Shown here one piece after another: positions 47,657 to 61,400 of a stretch of 64,000 bases of DNA. The first letter of the stretch is position 1; each line of letters starts with the position of its first letter. The notes below the pieces were generated by a model, which made no database searches, had not been told where the DNA came from, and saw only the letters and a program-made list of their open reading frames with translations. The stretch is taken from positions 7,068,001-7,132,000 of the forward strand of contig CP085827.1 in assembly GCA_020809705.1 (NCBI GenBank). The letters are read 5' to 3'. The translations under genes and the position numbers were made by a program. Source of the stretch: Calonectria ilicicola (lineage: Eukaryota > Ascomycota > Sordariomycetes > Hypocreales > Nectriaceae).

Positions 47657-47878
47657 TGTGACAGGGCGACACTTAATGAGATAGTCAGGCAGAGTAAACG
47701 TAGGTTCCTATTGAATACGAGACTAAAGCTTGATCCTTCTTTCCTCTAGCTATTCCTCTTACTTTTAATAGAGGCTGAGAAGGCTACAGTTTTCTGTTGT
47801 GCCTACAGGGCCCAGGCCCTGCTATCTTAGACCTCAAGAAATGAGGCTATCCCTTCGGTTGGGGGAACCTGCGTTACA
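47657..47878 (+). mobile_element. Solo LTR with perfect 5-bp target duplication
   Basis: 222 bp from TGTGACAGGGCG to TGCGTTACA, flanked on both sides by AAAAC (47652-47656 and 47879-47883). It lies about 220 bp from the NRPS stop codon. Confidence 0.87.
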
Positions 47879-48099
47879 AAAACCTTTGAAGACGGATGAG
47901 ATTGAGCGGTGTGGTTAAGAGGTTAAACAAAGTGTAAATTTGACTAAAACTTTAATCTTTTTTTTTTTTCAATTTTTTTCCCCCAAAAAAAAGAAAACAT
48001 TCGCATGAACCAGAATCAAAGGAGTACAAGGGTAAAACTAATCTAAGAAACTTGTTTGGAGCAACCTACTGTATTTCATCACAGGTCCTCCACCTTTCA

Positions 48100-49454
48100 T
48101 CAGAGGGTCAGGTTAAGATGTGAGAGGGGTTGACGTCCATCGGTCATTGCTAACTGAGTAGCAATGTGTTTAAAGTTCTCAAAGATCTCCTGGACCTGCT
48201 CCAACGAAAGAAATTGAGTACTATATGTGATGAGATGTGTCATTTGCCCATTATTCCCAGGGATACAGTGGAAAACCAGTGGATAGATTTCGAACTCGTC
48301 GTTATTGGGGCTGTCCAAAGATTGAAGGATTGGATCAGACCCTCCCCCTCCCATCTCTTCGTTCTTCATAGTTGGCTGCACAATGAACATATGTTGGAGG
48401 GCGGCTGCGTCTCGAGCTGTATTTCCAAGCTTAGCAATATTTTGAAGACCTGTATGGACAAAAGGCATCATGACATTTGCTTGCTCTTGGATATCCAGCA
48501 AAAATTGATCAATAGCCAGCGCTTTATTTATGCGAACATGCACAGGCACATACGAATGTGTTGGACCAATGATCTTTTGAATATTTGCAACAGGTGCATT
48601 GCGTCCTGAGAGCAAACATCCAATAACAACATCATCAGACTCAAGATATTTAGCAACCATAAGTGCCCAAGCAGCTCGTAAAAGGCTTGAAAAGGTGATA
48701 TTGGAATTTTGATATATTGGCATCTCATACCCCTGGATGAAGTTTGTTGAAGTTCTCTTATTGCTCAAGGCAATACGGGTATCAGGAAAGTCGGCTGTAT
48801 TTGCACCTTCAAGTTGCTTAAGCCAAAAGCGCTGCGTATCTTTTGCATTGGTCGAGAGTATATAGTTCATGTAACTGTTGAAAGGAACTATTTCGGAGAT
48901 TTCTCCGCCATCAAAACATTCTTGAAGAAGGTTGAATATTAGGTCCATTGAGCCTCCATCATATAAGGAATGGTGAATATCCCATATCATATAATTGGAG
49001 CCCTTTTCGGATACAAAGATAAATAGACATAGAGGGTTTCCATAGCCTATCTCGATTCTAGGCATATTTAAAATATCAGAAAGTGGGAAACCTTCAGTTT
49101 GTCTGCATGTAGCCTTCTCTTTTAAGATGATCTGGAAGGTACCATGTTGCGATTTAATTATCCGTGTACGCAAACTAGGGCATAGTGAGACGGTCTTCTC
49201 CAAGGCTGATTGGAATTTGCTGAGGTTGATATCCTGACGGATCTTGACTAGTTGTCGTGTAAAATGACATCCTGGTTGCTTTATTCCGTACTCAATTAAG
49301 CTTTCTTGAGTTGGGGTGCATGGGTAGACATCTTCGATATAATCTGGGTCAATATGACATTGTTCGACAGCTTCCTGGAGAACTTCAGGACGAATATCAT
49401 TGGGAATTAAATCCCAAGGTTTGAGTACTAGCTGCTTCTCTTCATTGGTAAGTA
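48100..49454 (-). other. NRPS terminal condensation domain C5
   Basis: Begins DVYPCTPTQE, keeps HHSLYDGG at about 48952-48975 and the late SGRNAPV motif, and runs to the stop with no further domain. Position suggests chain release or cyclisation. Confidence 0.8.
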
Positions 49455-52400
49455 CTGCAGATGCTGCAATATGGCTGAGACGAGGGTCCTCGAAAATTGA
49501 GGATACTGTGACAGCAATGCCTTGCTCTGCAGCCATAGTGACTAATTGAATCGCAGTAATTGAATCACCGCCAAGTGCTAAAAAGCTATCATCCCGGCCA
49601 ATTCCTTCAATAGGAATATTCAGAAGCTGGGACCATAGCTTTTGGATGCGAACTTCCATTGGCGTTTCTGCAGTCTGCTTCTTGCTGCCAACTAGTGCAT
49701 AGCGTGAGAGCAGCTCTCTATCAAGTCTCTTCGTTAGATCTCGAAGTACTCTACGATCTAGCTTATCAGAAGTAGAAGATGGAATATAGCTGCAAGGAAT
49801 AAACATAGTCGGGACCATGTATCGTGGCAGTACTGAGTTTAGGAACTCAGACATGGTAGTCATCTTAGCCTCAATATCAGGACTAAGTGGCAGGAATATG
49901 TCGTCCTCTGAACTACCGCTCTCATTAAAACTGAAGTAAGCCACAAGGTTGGTGCCATTCTCAGAGTCAAACACATCGACAACAACCTGTTTAATACCAT
50001 CGAGGGATATGCCGACCTGGTATTCAATTTCTCCAAGTTCGATACGGAGACCGCGGATCTTGACTTGCGTATCCTTTCTTCCAATATAGTGAATCGTGCC
50101 ATCGTAATTATATTTGACCAGATCTCCAGTCTTGTAGAACCTCTTTTTAACTCTTGCAAAAGATGCAGGAAGCCAATCTACATCCTCAACAAAGGCGGCA
50201 TTGGTCTTTTGTGGGTCGTTAAAATAACCGCGGGCTAGTGTAGGTCCTTGCACAAGAAGCTCTCCTACACAGCCGATAGGTGCAAGACGGTTATGGTTTT
50301 CGGGATCAACGATCCAACAGGTGGAGTTCTGGCTGCGACCAATATTGGATGGGGACTCGTCTGGAGATTGAATAAGATGAGAAGTGGCATCAACGCAAGC
50401 TTCAGTTGGTCCATATGCATTGATGAGCTTAACACGTCCATACCAAGTATCCAAATTATCCTTTGTCATTGCTTCACCACCTAGAACCAGTGTAGCCAAA
50501 TATGGCATATCCTCTGGCCGCAAGGTTCTCGCAAATGAAGGTGTCAACATGGCAATAGTAACTCCAGAATCTCGAATAAACCCAGGCATATTCTCTAGTC
50601 GATCTTTATCAGATGGAACACAAATAGTACTTCCAAAAGCAAGCGGAGTAAAAATCTCTGCAATGCTGCCATCAAAAATGTAATTAGAGAACTGTAAAAC
50701 CCGAGAGTTTGGGCTAAGGCCGTATGCTGTACCATGACCCTTGATACTAGAGCATAAGGCAGAGTGATGCATAACAACACCCTTTGGTTTTCCTGTAGAT
50801 CCAGAAGTAAAGAGAACATAGGCTGGACGCTGAGGGTCAGATCTAGGAAGGGGCCTTGGACTGTACACCAACTCTGGTAGCTTTGAAATAAACATATCGG
50901 ATATATTGATGCAGTCAGGGGTCATGGTTTTGCAACTGGAGATTGTACTAGGCGATACAATCATGTAGCGTGCATTTACCTCATCACAAAGGGCCTGGCG
51001 TCGACTGGCTGGATGTGATGGGTCAAGTGGCAAGTATGCAGCTCCTGCCTTCATGATAGCAAGCTGAGCAACTGGCGCCCACCTAGACTTTTCCAAGCAG
51101 ATTGGTACGATAGAATCTGGTGCAATGCCAATGAGGCATAAATAAGTTGCGAGCTGAGTGGAGATCTTGTCAAGTTGGCTATACGAGAGGCTGCCTGCAA
51201 TGGAGAAGATTGCCTCGCGATTGGGATAATGGGTAGCCCGCTTTGAGATAAGATCATGAACACAAGCATCAATAGTTTCTGGGATTCTTTCTTCGTTCCA
51301 CTTATAGATCTGTCTAAGATCATGAGAACTAAGAAGATCAACTTGTGATAGTGGTAGGTCTGCATTCATGATAGCTAGCTGAGTAGCCACATGCTCGAAA
51401 TGTTGACAGATCCACTGGACTTGTTCTGAAGAAATATACTGCGCATTGTAATTCACAGAAATAGTAATATCTTGCTTATCAGTAAGAATGCATTCGAAGA
51501 TAAGCGGATAAGTATCATATTGCTGATTTCCAGTTTCAGTGCTGGCTAATTGAGTATCAATTAGCTTAAATTGGGCTTCTGATCCACCTTCAGCCTTAAT
51601 AGCAGGTTGGATAAGCAGGAGGTTTTTAAAGTCGCATGCATCTCGAGCTATATCACTTAGCTTGGAGATATTTTGCAAACCAGTATGCTCAAAGGGGATC
51701 ATAGCGTTCGACTTTTCTTGAATATTGCTCAAGTATTGTGAAATTGTGAGATTGCCATCCAGGCAAACACGCACAGGGATAGTGGCGATGGTCGGTCCAA
51801 GAATAGCTTGAATATTTTGCACAGCTGCATTCCTTCCAGATACTGTACTACCAAAGACTACATCATTGGTTTCAAGATATTTGGATAAGACATATGCCCA
51901 TGCAGCACGTAAAAGACTGGACGGTGTAGCATTGGTGGCCTGGTGCTCTGGAATATGTATCTTGTGGGCAAAGGTTTTTGGTAAGCTATGTTCACAGAGC
52001 TTAATGCGATCATCGGGAAAGTTAGCTGTGTTTGCGCCTTCAAGTTGCGATCGCCAGAAGCGGGCCATTTCTTTCTCATCAGTTGATGATGTGTAGTTGA
52101 CATAGTTGCTGAATGCAATAGGCTGGAAAAGGTCATGACCATTATAAGCAGCTTGAAGAATTCCAAGCATACAGCCCAATGTCCAACCGTCATAAACAGA
52201 GTGATGGAGGTCCCATATCAAATGGTTGCAGCTCTGATAAGACGTGAATGTGAAATATGAGAGAGAAGTCCCATAGCCTACGTTGATCATAGGCATTTTC
52301 ATTACATTAGAGAGCGGTTTCCCATCGATTTGACGCCATGTTGCAGGTTCATCCAAAATAACTTGCATAAATCCATACTTGGAGAGAATGATACGAGTTC

Positions 52401-55400
52401 GCAAGTTGGCGCAAGTAGCAATAGTGCTCTCTAAAGCAGATTTGAAGCGTGCCATATCTATGTCCAATCCAAGCTCGATAACAAAGCGGGCCATGTAAGA
52501 GCCAGGTTGCTTCTCTGCCAGGGCAATAAGGCCTTCTTGAAGGGGTGTACATGGGAAAGCATCCTGGATAGACTGTGGGTCAATGTTACATTGGCTAGTA
52601 GCCTCTTGGATAATATCAGAACGCATATCATTTGCAATCATAGACCATGGTTCCATAGCCGATGGTTGATCACCAGCCATAAAAGTAGCTGCTGCTGCAA
52701 CTTGGGATAGGCGAGGGTCTGCGAAGATCTCTGCAACTGTAATAGTGATGCCTTGCTCGCTAGCCAAGGCAACAAGTTGAATGGCACCAATAGAGTCACC
52801 ACCAAGAGCCATGAAACTATCATCGCGGCCAATTGAATCGACTGATACTTGAAGAATATCTGACCATATCTGTTGCAGTTTTGTCTCCATTTTTGTCTCT
52901 GGTGCCCTGTGTTTGCTATTGAGAAGGCTATAGCGGGCCATCTGTTCAGACTCTAGTGCTATAGTCATAGCTCGGAGTCCCTTTCTATCAAGTTTTCCAG
53001 AGGTGATAAAAGGCAGATATTGACAAGGGATAAAAATAGTAGGGATCATGTATTGTGGCAGCAGTACACGAAGATGACCAACCATAGTAATAATTTGACT
53101 TTCAATATTAGGTGTCAAAGGAAGGAAAGCATCAGTAGAAGTGGAAGCACCAATTGTCTTCTTCTCATCAGTAAATGAGAAGTAGGCAACAAGGTTAGAT
53201 GCGCGCTCTGTCTTGATAACATCTACAGCAACCTGCTTGACGCCTTCAAGACAAGTGCGGATGTTCTGTTCAACTTCGCCAAGCTCAATTCGAAGACCGC
53301 GAATCTTGACTTGGGTATCCTTGCGGCCCACGTACTCTACTGTGCCATCTGAATTATAACATCCAAGATCGCCGGTTTTATAAAACCGACTCCAGTGAGG
53401 AGATTCGCGGAGCGGTGCCCATTCTGGCAGTGAGGTTATAGTAGCATCGGCAGTTTGAGCTGCGTTGGACAGGTACTGGCGCAAAAGAGTGGGACCTTGA
53501 ATTACAATCTCACCAATGCAGCCTGTAGGTGCTAACTTTTGGGGGTTTTCAGGATCAACGATCCAAAGGAAGCCACCAACAGGGCGGCCAATTGTAACTG
53601 GGGACTCTCGAGCAGACTTCCACTCATGAAGACTGCTAAAAACGCAAGTCTCTGCAGGTCCCCATCCATTGATAAGGCGGACTTTACCATACCAGGTGTC
53701 GAACACATCCTGGCTTACAGCTTCACCAGCCAAAAGTAGAAGCTCGAGACCCGGAACTTCCTCTGGCTTAATAGTTCGTGCAAATGTAGGTGTAAGGAAT
53801 GCCCAATTAACTCCCATATCGCGAATAAATCCCTTGAGATTATTCATACGATCATGGTCAGATGGGATACAAATGCAAGCACCAGAGATCAAAGACCCAA
53901 TCATCTCTCCAACAGACACATCAAACACATAAGCAGAAAATTGCAGAAGTCGAACACCAGGTTTGATACCTAGCCTCCTGCTGATTGCTGTCTGACTGGT
54001 ACAAACAGCTCGATGTTGCATAACAACGCCCTTAGGAACGCCAGTGGTTCCAGACGTGAAGAGAACATAAGCAGCATCGGCAGGCGAGACGTAGCCAACT
54101 GGGGGGCGCATACTCAATCTCTTGGATCGTTTCTCAAGTTTCTTATCCAATGATGTGGAAAGCTCAATGACATATGGTACAAGTTCAGAGCAAATAGAAG
54201 CGAGATCTGGCGATGTAACTGCAATTTTAGCGCCAGTCTGTTCCACAATCTGCTTATGGCGTGAAGAAGGGTGAGATGGGTCGAGAGGCACCCAGGCACC
54301 TCCAGCTTTATTGATGGCAATGATAGCAATAACAAACCAAGCTGACTTGTCAAAGCAGACATGAATAAGATCTCCGGGCTTAACTCCGAAGCCATTAATA
54401 AGCAGATGGGAAACTCTATTGGAAGCCTTATCCAGGTCCGCATATGTGAACTCCTTGTCCCATGAGGCAATGGCAATATCATCAGGGTGAAGACGTGCTT
54501 GATCCACAAATAATTGGTGAATGCATGCATCAACAACGCCGAGTTCACTATCATGTTGGTTCCATTCGATAGCCTTTTGCATGTCCCAAGGGCTGGCAAC
54601 ATTAACAGTATTAAGTAGACCATCTTGGTGCAAACATAGTTGCTCCACAACATGATCGAACTGCTTAGAAAAGCCTTGAAGTATAGACTCAGAAATGATA
54701 TTGGAGTCATATACAAAGTCCATGTCAATTGATTTCTCAAGTACCTTGCACAAACCAACGAGAGGGTAGCTAAAGTATCCATCTAATGATTGGTCGGCAT
54801 CATAAGCATCAGGACTTAGAGAAGTAAACATAGAATCGTCTGACTCTTCTCCTTCAGCCATCTGTTGTAACGGCTGAATGACAAGTAAGCTGGAAAAGTC
54901 GCATGCTTCCTTAGCCTCAAGGCAGGTATTAGAGATATTGCGCAGACCAAACTGCTCATAAGTAACCATTTCGGATGCTTGCTGCTGAATGTTTTCTAGC
55001 AGTGTCAATAGTTCTTCCTCCTTGTTCAATTTGATCCGCACAGGAATAGTGGCAATGGTCGGGCCTGGCATACTATCGATGCCAGGCAAAGGCGCATGTC
55101 GACCAGAGACCGTGGTGCCAAAGCAGATATCATTGGAGTCAGAATAACGTGCAAGCATAATCGCCCAGGCAGCACGGAGGATGGTTGCCCTGGTTATGGA
55201 GCTATCCATCGATCCAGGGAAAGGTGTGCTGATCCTCATAACGCGACTATCAGGTTTAGCATGTGCATGAGGCGCTCGGGGAAAGGCAGCACGTTGAGCG
55301 CCTGTCAGCTGAGATTTCCAATATGACTGAGCATCCTCCTCATTCATCTGAAGGGTGTAATTAACAAAATTGGAAAATGGCAACAACTCCGTAACTGGTA

Positions 55401-58400
55401 ATTCCTGATACATGCTGTTCAAAATGCCCAATGTAACACTAAGGCTCCAGCCATCGAAAATTGCATGATGGGTAATAAGCACAAAGTACTTGCGGCCCTT
55501 TTGGTCGGTAACTAATGCATAGCGGCAGAGTCGTGAACCATAGTTCATAGGCATTGTATGTGTGGAGGCCATGAAAGAGTTAAGATCTTTACTAGTTGCA
55601 GGTTCCCATACAGGTTCATCGTTGATAATAGTCTGAATGCTAACACCATTGTGAAGAATGATGCGAGTACGTAAGTTAGTACAGACTTCTAGTGTACGAT
55701 TCCATGCAGCCTTGAAATGTAATGTATCAACCTTAGAAGAGAGCTGATATACATATTTGGCAGTGTATGAACCAGGCTGCTTCACTGCTAGGGCCATGAG
55801 GCCTTCTTGCAAACTGGAGCAAGGATACGCGTCGATAATATCCTTTTCGTTAGAAATCTGGCATTGTCGCTGGACACTAGATTTTATAGTACCCAAGTCC
55901 ATAGATAGTAGACTGAAAGGTTGCACTGCATAAGTTGCCCCTTCTTCCTCTGTGACTTTAGCAGCTACTGCGGAAAGTCGAGGATCGGCGAAGATATCCT
56001 TTACAGTAATTGTCAAGCCAGATTCGTGTGCGAGAGTAACAAACTGAATAGCAGTGATAGAATCACCACCGATGCGTAAGAAGTTATCATCGCGACCAAT
56101 GTTCTTAGCAGGAATCTTGAGAATCGTAGACCATGCCTGTTGAACTCGAACTTCCATCGATGTTGTTGGAGCACGTTTTTCGCTATCAGTAAGTGAGTAT
56201 ATGCTTAATGATTCATGATCTAATGTCGATGTCAGGCGTCTTAGAGTGCCCCTATCCAGTTTCGTTGAGGTAATGGAGGGCATGAATTGGCAAGGGAAGA
56301 AGATTGTAGGTACCATATAGCTAGGCAAGGTAACGGATAGGTTGCTAATAGCTAAGGCAATGAGATTCCTAAGTTCATCCGTAATAGGAAGTAAAATGTC
56401 ATTAGCGTTGGTAATTGTATTTGACATTTGAGTATCATCATTGAAACAAAAGTATGCTGCAAGAGTAATACCAGCATCGCCTTTAAATACTTCGACAGCA
56501 ACTTGTCGGATATCAGACAGTGCAGCGCGGAGGTGGTGTTCAACTTCACCCAATTCAACGCGAAGACCTCGAATCTTGACTTGTGTGTCCTTTCGACTAA
56601 CAAATTCAATAGTGCCATCTGCATTGTAGTAACAAAGATCGCCAGACTTGAAAAAGCGATTCCAGTAAGGTGAGGTGATATTTGGTGCCCAAGACGGAAG
56701 GTTTGTCACAGTCGATGCTTGCGTTCGTTCAGGGTCGGCGAGGTATTCCCTGAGCAAGGTTGGGCCTTGGATGACTACTTCTCCAATACACCCTGTCGGC
56801 GCAAGCTTCTGAGGATCTTGAGGGTCGACAATCCAACAGTAGCCGCCAACAGGGCGACCAACAGTCTGTGGCGATTCATCTTTGCTGTACCATTCATGAA
56901 GGGTACTAAACACGCATGTCTCTGCTGGCCCCCAGCCAGTAACGAGGCGAGTTTTTCCAACCCAGTTTTCAAACACATCTCGGCCAACCGCTTCGCCAGT
57001 AAGAAGTAGGAGTTTAAGGCCGGGCATATCTTCTGGATTAAACGTACGTGTGAAAGATGGTGTAAGATACGCCCAGCTGACCCGAGCATCATTGACAAAC
57101 TTCTGTAAACCGCTCATTCGTGTCTCATCGGATGGCACACAAAGTGTAGAACCAAATATTAGTGGTCCGATGATCTCGCCAATACAAAGATCAAAAACAA
57201 AGCTTGCGAATTGGAGAATTCGGACACTTGATGTTAGTCTAAGCCGTTTTCCGATAGCTGTTTGACTTGTGCATACAGCGCCATGTTGCATAACAAGACC
57301 CTTAGGTGTTCCGGTACTTCCTGAAGTAAAGAGAACGTAAGCAGCATGGTCCGGACCAACTCCGGAAGCGGGTGCAAGTGTAGATTTCCTCTTCACCGTC
57401 AGTTGTCGGTCTAGGAAGGCTGTTACTTCAACCACAGATGAAACCAGTGTAGCACACATTTCACTATTTGCAGGTGAGGTTAAAGCCAGATTTGCCTTGG
57501 TAAGTTGCACAATTTGCTGCTGGCGCTGGATTGGATGTGATGGATCCAGTGGTACCCATGCCGCTCCTGCTTTGTTGATGGCCAGCATTGCTACAAAAAA
57601 CCATGCCGATTTTTCAAAGCAAATATGAACGAGGTCTCCAGCTTTGACGGAGAATTCATCCCTTAAATAGTGAGCTAGCCTATTTGCTGCGATGTTCAAT
57701 TTAGAGTAAGTAAGCTGCCCGTCCCAAGCATAAATAGCTGGCGCGTTGGGTTGTAACCTAGCCCGTTTTTCAACCAGCTGGTGAACACACGAGCGAACGA
57801 CCAAAGGCTCCTCAGCATTAAAGTACTGGGCTTTCTGCAAATCCCATTCACCAGTAAGAGAAATCTGGCCAAGAGGTTTATCTTGTTGTGTTCCTAAACA
57901 CTGAACAGCACAGTTGAAATGTTGAGAAAGAGCCTCTAGTTGAGATTCCGGAATAATATCAGGGTTAAAAATGAGAAGTAGCTCAACAAAGTCACCATGT
58001 GTGAGGCATTGGACAACTAGCGGGTATGTGAAATACCCTTTGAGACCCTCGCCGTTCTCATGGAAGTCGGGTGCAGATGATAGCAAGCTTTTAGTCGGCT
58101 TATCGCCTTCTGCAGCGCCAACATGCTGCATGGGCTGGATTACGAGCAGGCTATCAAAGTCGCAAGCTTCTTTGGCGGCTTGACTAACCTTGGAAATATT
58201 ATGGAGACCAAATTGCTCAAATGCAACCATTTCAGCTGCTTGTTGTTGCACACCTTCAAGAAATGTAGAAACGTTCAATTCTTTGCTTACTTGAACACGG
58301 ATTGGGATCGTTGCAATGGCTGGACCAGCCATTCTATCAATACCAACGACCTCAGCATGACGGCCAGAAACTGTTGTACCAAAGCACACATCATCTGAGT

Positions 58401-61400
58401 CGCAATACTTAGCAAGAACCATAGCCCATGCAGCTCGAAGAATTGTTGCTTTCGTCATTGAACCGCAAGCCTCAGAAGTAAGCAAGATTTGACTAGAGAT
58501 AGTCCGACTAGATGATACAGTGTCTTTAATCGAGTTCATGTGTGGGAAAATAGAACGCTGGGCCCCATTCAACTGTGTTGACCAATAGTTATGAGCTGCA
58601 TCTTGGTCAAGATGGGTCGTGTAATTGATAAAATTAGCATACGGCTCTAGTTCCAAAACAGGCTGCTGAGTGAAGATGCTGTTTAATGTATTAAGCACAA
58701 GATTCAAGCTCCACCCATCAAAGATAGCATGGTGAATCATGAGAACGAAATATGACTGGCCACTCTTCTCTGTGAGTAGCGCATAACGGCAAAGTCTTGA
58801 TCCATATTGCATATGAATATTGCTAGAGGATTCAATAAAGGACTGCAAAGTGTGTCCATTTGACGGCTCCCATCTTAAGCGTTCATTTACCACCGCTTGA
58901 ATAGAGACACCATTATGCGTCACAATTCTGGTTCGCAAGTTTGTGCATCGATCTAATGTTTGGCTCCACGCATCTTCAAATCGGGATTGGTTAATATCCT
59001 GTGGAAGGCTGTAGGCATATTTCGCAATATAAGAACCTGGCTGCTTTACTGCAAGAGCCATAAGACCTTCTTGGAGGCTTGTGCAGGGATATGCATCATC
59101 AATGGATTCTTTGCCTTGGATTTGACAGACATCCTGAATAGTTGATTTGATAGCCTCAACTTGGGCTTCTGGTAGTAATGCAAATGGCTGGGCGGAGAAT
59201 GATACACTGCTCTCATTACTTCTCTTGATCTTGGCTGCCACGGCAGAAAGGCGAGGATCAGCAAAGATATCCCTTACGGAAATGCTTAAACCATTGTCTC
59301 GTGCCAATGTGACAAATTGGATAGCAGTGATGGAATCACCTCCAATACGGAGGAAACTGTCGTCACGGCCAATAGACTCTTTAGGAACTTTGAGGATAGT
59401 CGCCCAAATATCTTGCAGCTGTACTTCCATCGGCGTAGTGGGAGGTCGTTTGTCAGTGTTCGAGAGAGAGTACTTCACCAAGGATTCTTGATCTAGTGTA
59501 GCCACTAAACGCTTGAGTGCACTTCGATCAAGCTTTGTTGATGTGATGGAAGGCATGAATTTACACGGCAGGAAAATTGTCGGAACCATGTAAGAAGGCA
59601 AGGTGACTGAGAGTTGACTTATGGCAGCCATGATCTTGTTCTTCAACTCATCGGTCAGAGAAAGAAGCATATTTTCCACATTCATCTCCTGGTCGGATGA
59701 GAGACGAGTCTCGTCATTGAAGCAGAAGAAGGCGGCTAAAGTGGTTCCTGCCTTTCCTCTAAATACCTCAACAGCAACTTGTCGAACACCAGAAAATACT
59801 GCACGGACGTGGTGTTCAACTTCACCCAGCTCAACACGAAGACCTCGAATCTTGACTTGAGTGTCCTTTCGGCTTACAAATTCGATAGTGCCATCAGTAT
59901 TGTAATAGCACAGATCGCCAGACTTGAAGAAACGATTCCAGTGGGATGAGCTGGTCTTTGGTGCCCATTCTGGGAGTTCTGTGACTGTTGCAGCAGCAGT
60001 TTTAGCCGGGTCATCGAGATATTCTCGAAGAATCGTTGGTCCTTGGATCACAACTTCTCCAATGCATCCCGTTGGTGCAAGCTTCTGGGGGTCTTGAGGA
60101 TCGACAATCCAACAGAAGCCGCCAACAGGGCGACCAACAGTCTGCGGCGATTCATCTTTGCTGTACCATTCGTGAAGAGTGCTAAACACACACGTCTCCG
60201 CAGGACCCCAGCCTGTAACAAGACGAGTCTTTCCAACCCAATTCTCAAATACATCTCGACCAACAGCTTCACCCGTGAGTAGAAGGAGCTCCAAACCAGG
60301 CATATCTTGGGGCTTGAAGGTGCGTGTAAATGATGGCGTAAGATATGCCCAATTGACCTTCATACTGTTGACAAACTCCTGCAGGCCATTCATACGAGTC
60401 TCTTCGGATGGCACACAAAGTGTAGCACCCGTGATCAAAGGCCCAATTATCTCACCAATACAGAGATCAAAGACAAAAGATGCAAATTGCAGGATTCGGA
60501 CACTTGATGTTAGTCCAAGTCTCTTACCAATAGCTATCTGGCTTGTACAGAGGGCACCATGTTGCATAACAAGACCCTTAGGTGTTCCAGTACTTCCAGA
60601 GGTGAACAGAACATAGGCGGCATGGTTGGGGGTAACTGCACACACCGGTGCCATGGGAGAACCGTTGTCGCGCTTGAGGTGTTTGTCAAGAGCAGAAGTA
60701 ACCTTAACAACAAGTGGCACCAGGCTGGCACACTTCTTTGCGTTTGCTAGCGATGATAACGCAACACGAGCTCCTGTCTGTTTCACAATCTGCTGCTGGC
60801 GCTGAACAGGATGCGACGGATCCAGTGGCACCCAAGCTGCTCCTGCTTTATTAATAGCCATAATGGCTACGAAAAACCAAACGGACTTCTCGAAGCAGAC
60901 ATGGATAAAATCTCCGATCTGAACACCATAGGCATCTATTAAAAGATGGGCTAGCCTATTAGCAGCTTCATTTAGTTGAAGGTATGTAAGTTGACCGTCC
61001 CACGCATCAATTGCAATAGCATTTGGTTCAGTACGTGCATGTCTTTCCACAAGTTGGTGGACACAGGATCGGATAATTTGTGGCTCATCTGGATTGTATA
61101 ATTGGGCTTGTTGCAGATCCCAATCACCAGTAAGGGAGATCTCTTGAAGCTTAGCATCTCTCTTGCTAGTGAGCTGTTGGATAGTGTAACCAAAGTGGTG
61201 AACCAATGCTTTCAGTTGTGATTCGGGAACAACATTCGGGTTAAACACAAAGGCTAGCTCGATATGGTCCTCGTATGTGAAACATTGAAGAACCAATGGG
61301 TAGGTAAAATAACCTTCCATTGCTTCTTCTTCTTGATAGGACCCAGCATCAGAAGATAGTAAAACGTCAGCTTGTGATGGGGTATTTTTAGATGTCATAT

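Larger units (their letters stand above)
45851..48099. other. Transposon graveyard between ABC transporter and NRPS 3' ends
   Basis: 2.2 kb shared 3' spacer. It contains one full inverted LTR, an abutting direct LTR fragment, a truncated LTR remnant, a second-family repeat fragment and one full LTR, each listed separately. A minus-strand frame at 47170-47604 carries no domain I recognise and overlaps the repeats. A (CA)n run lies near 46533-46546. Confidence 0.65.
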
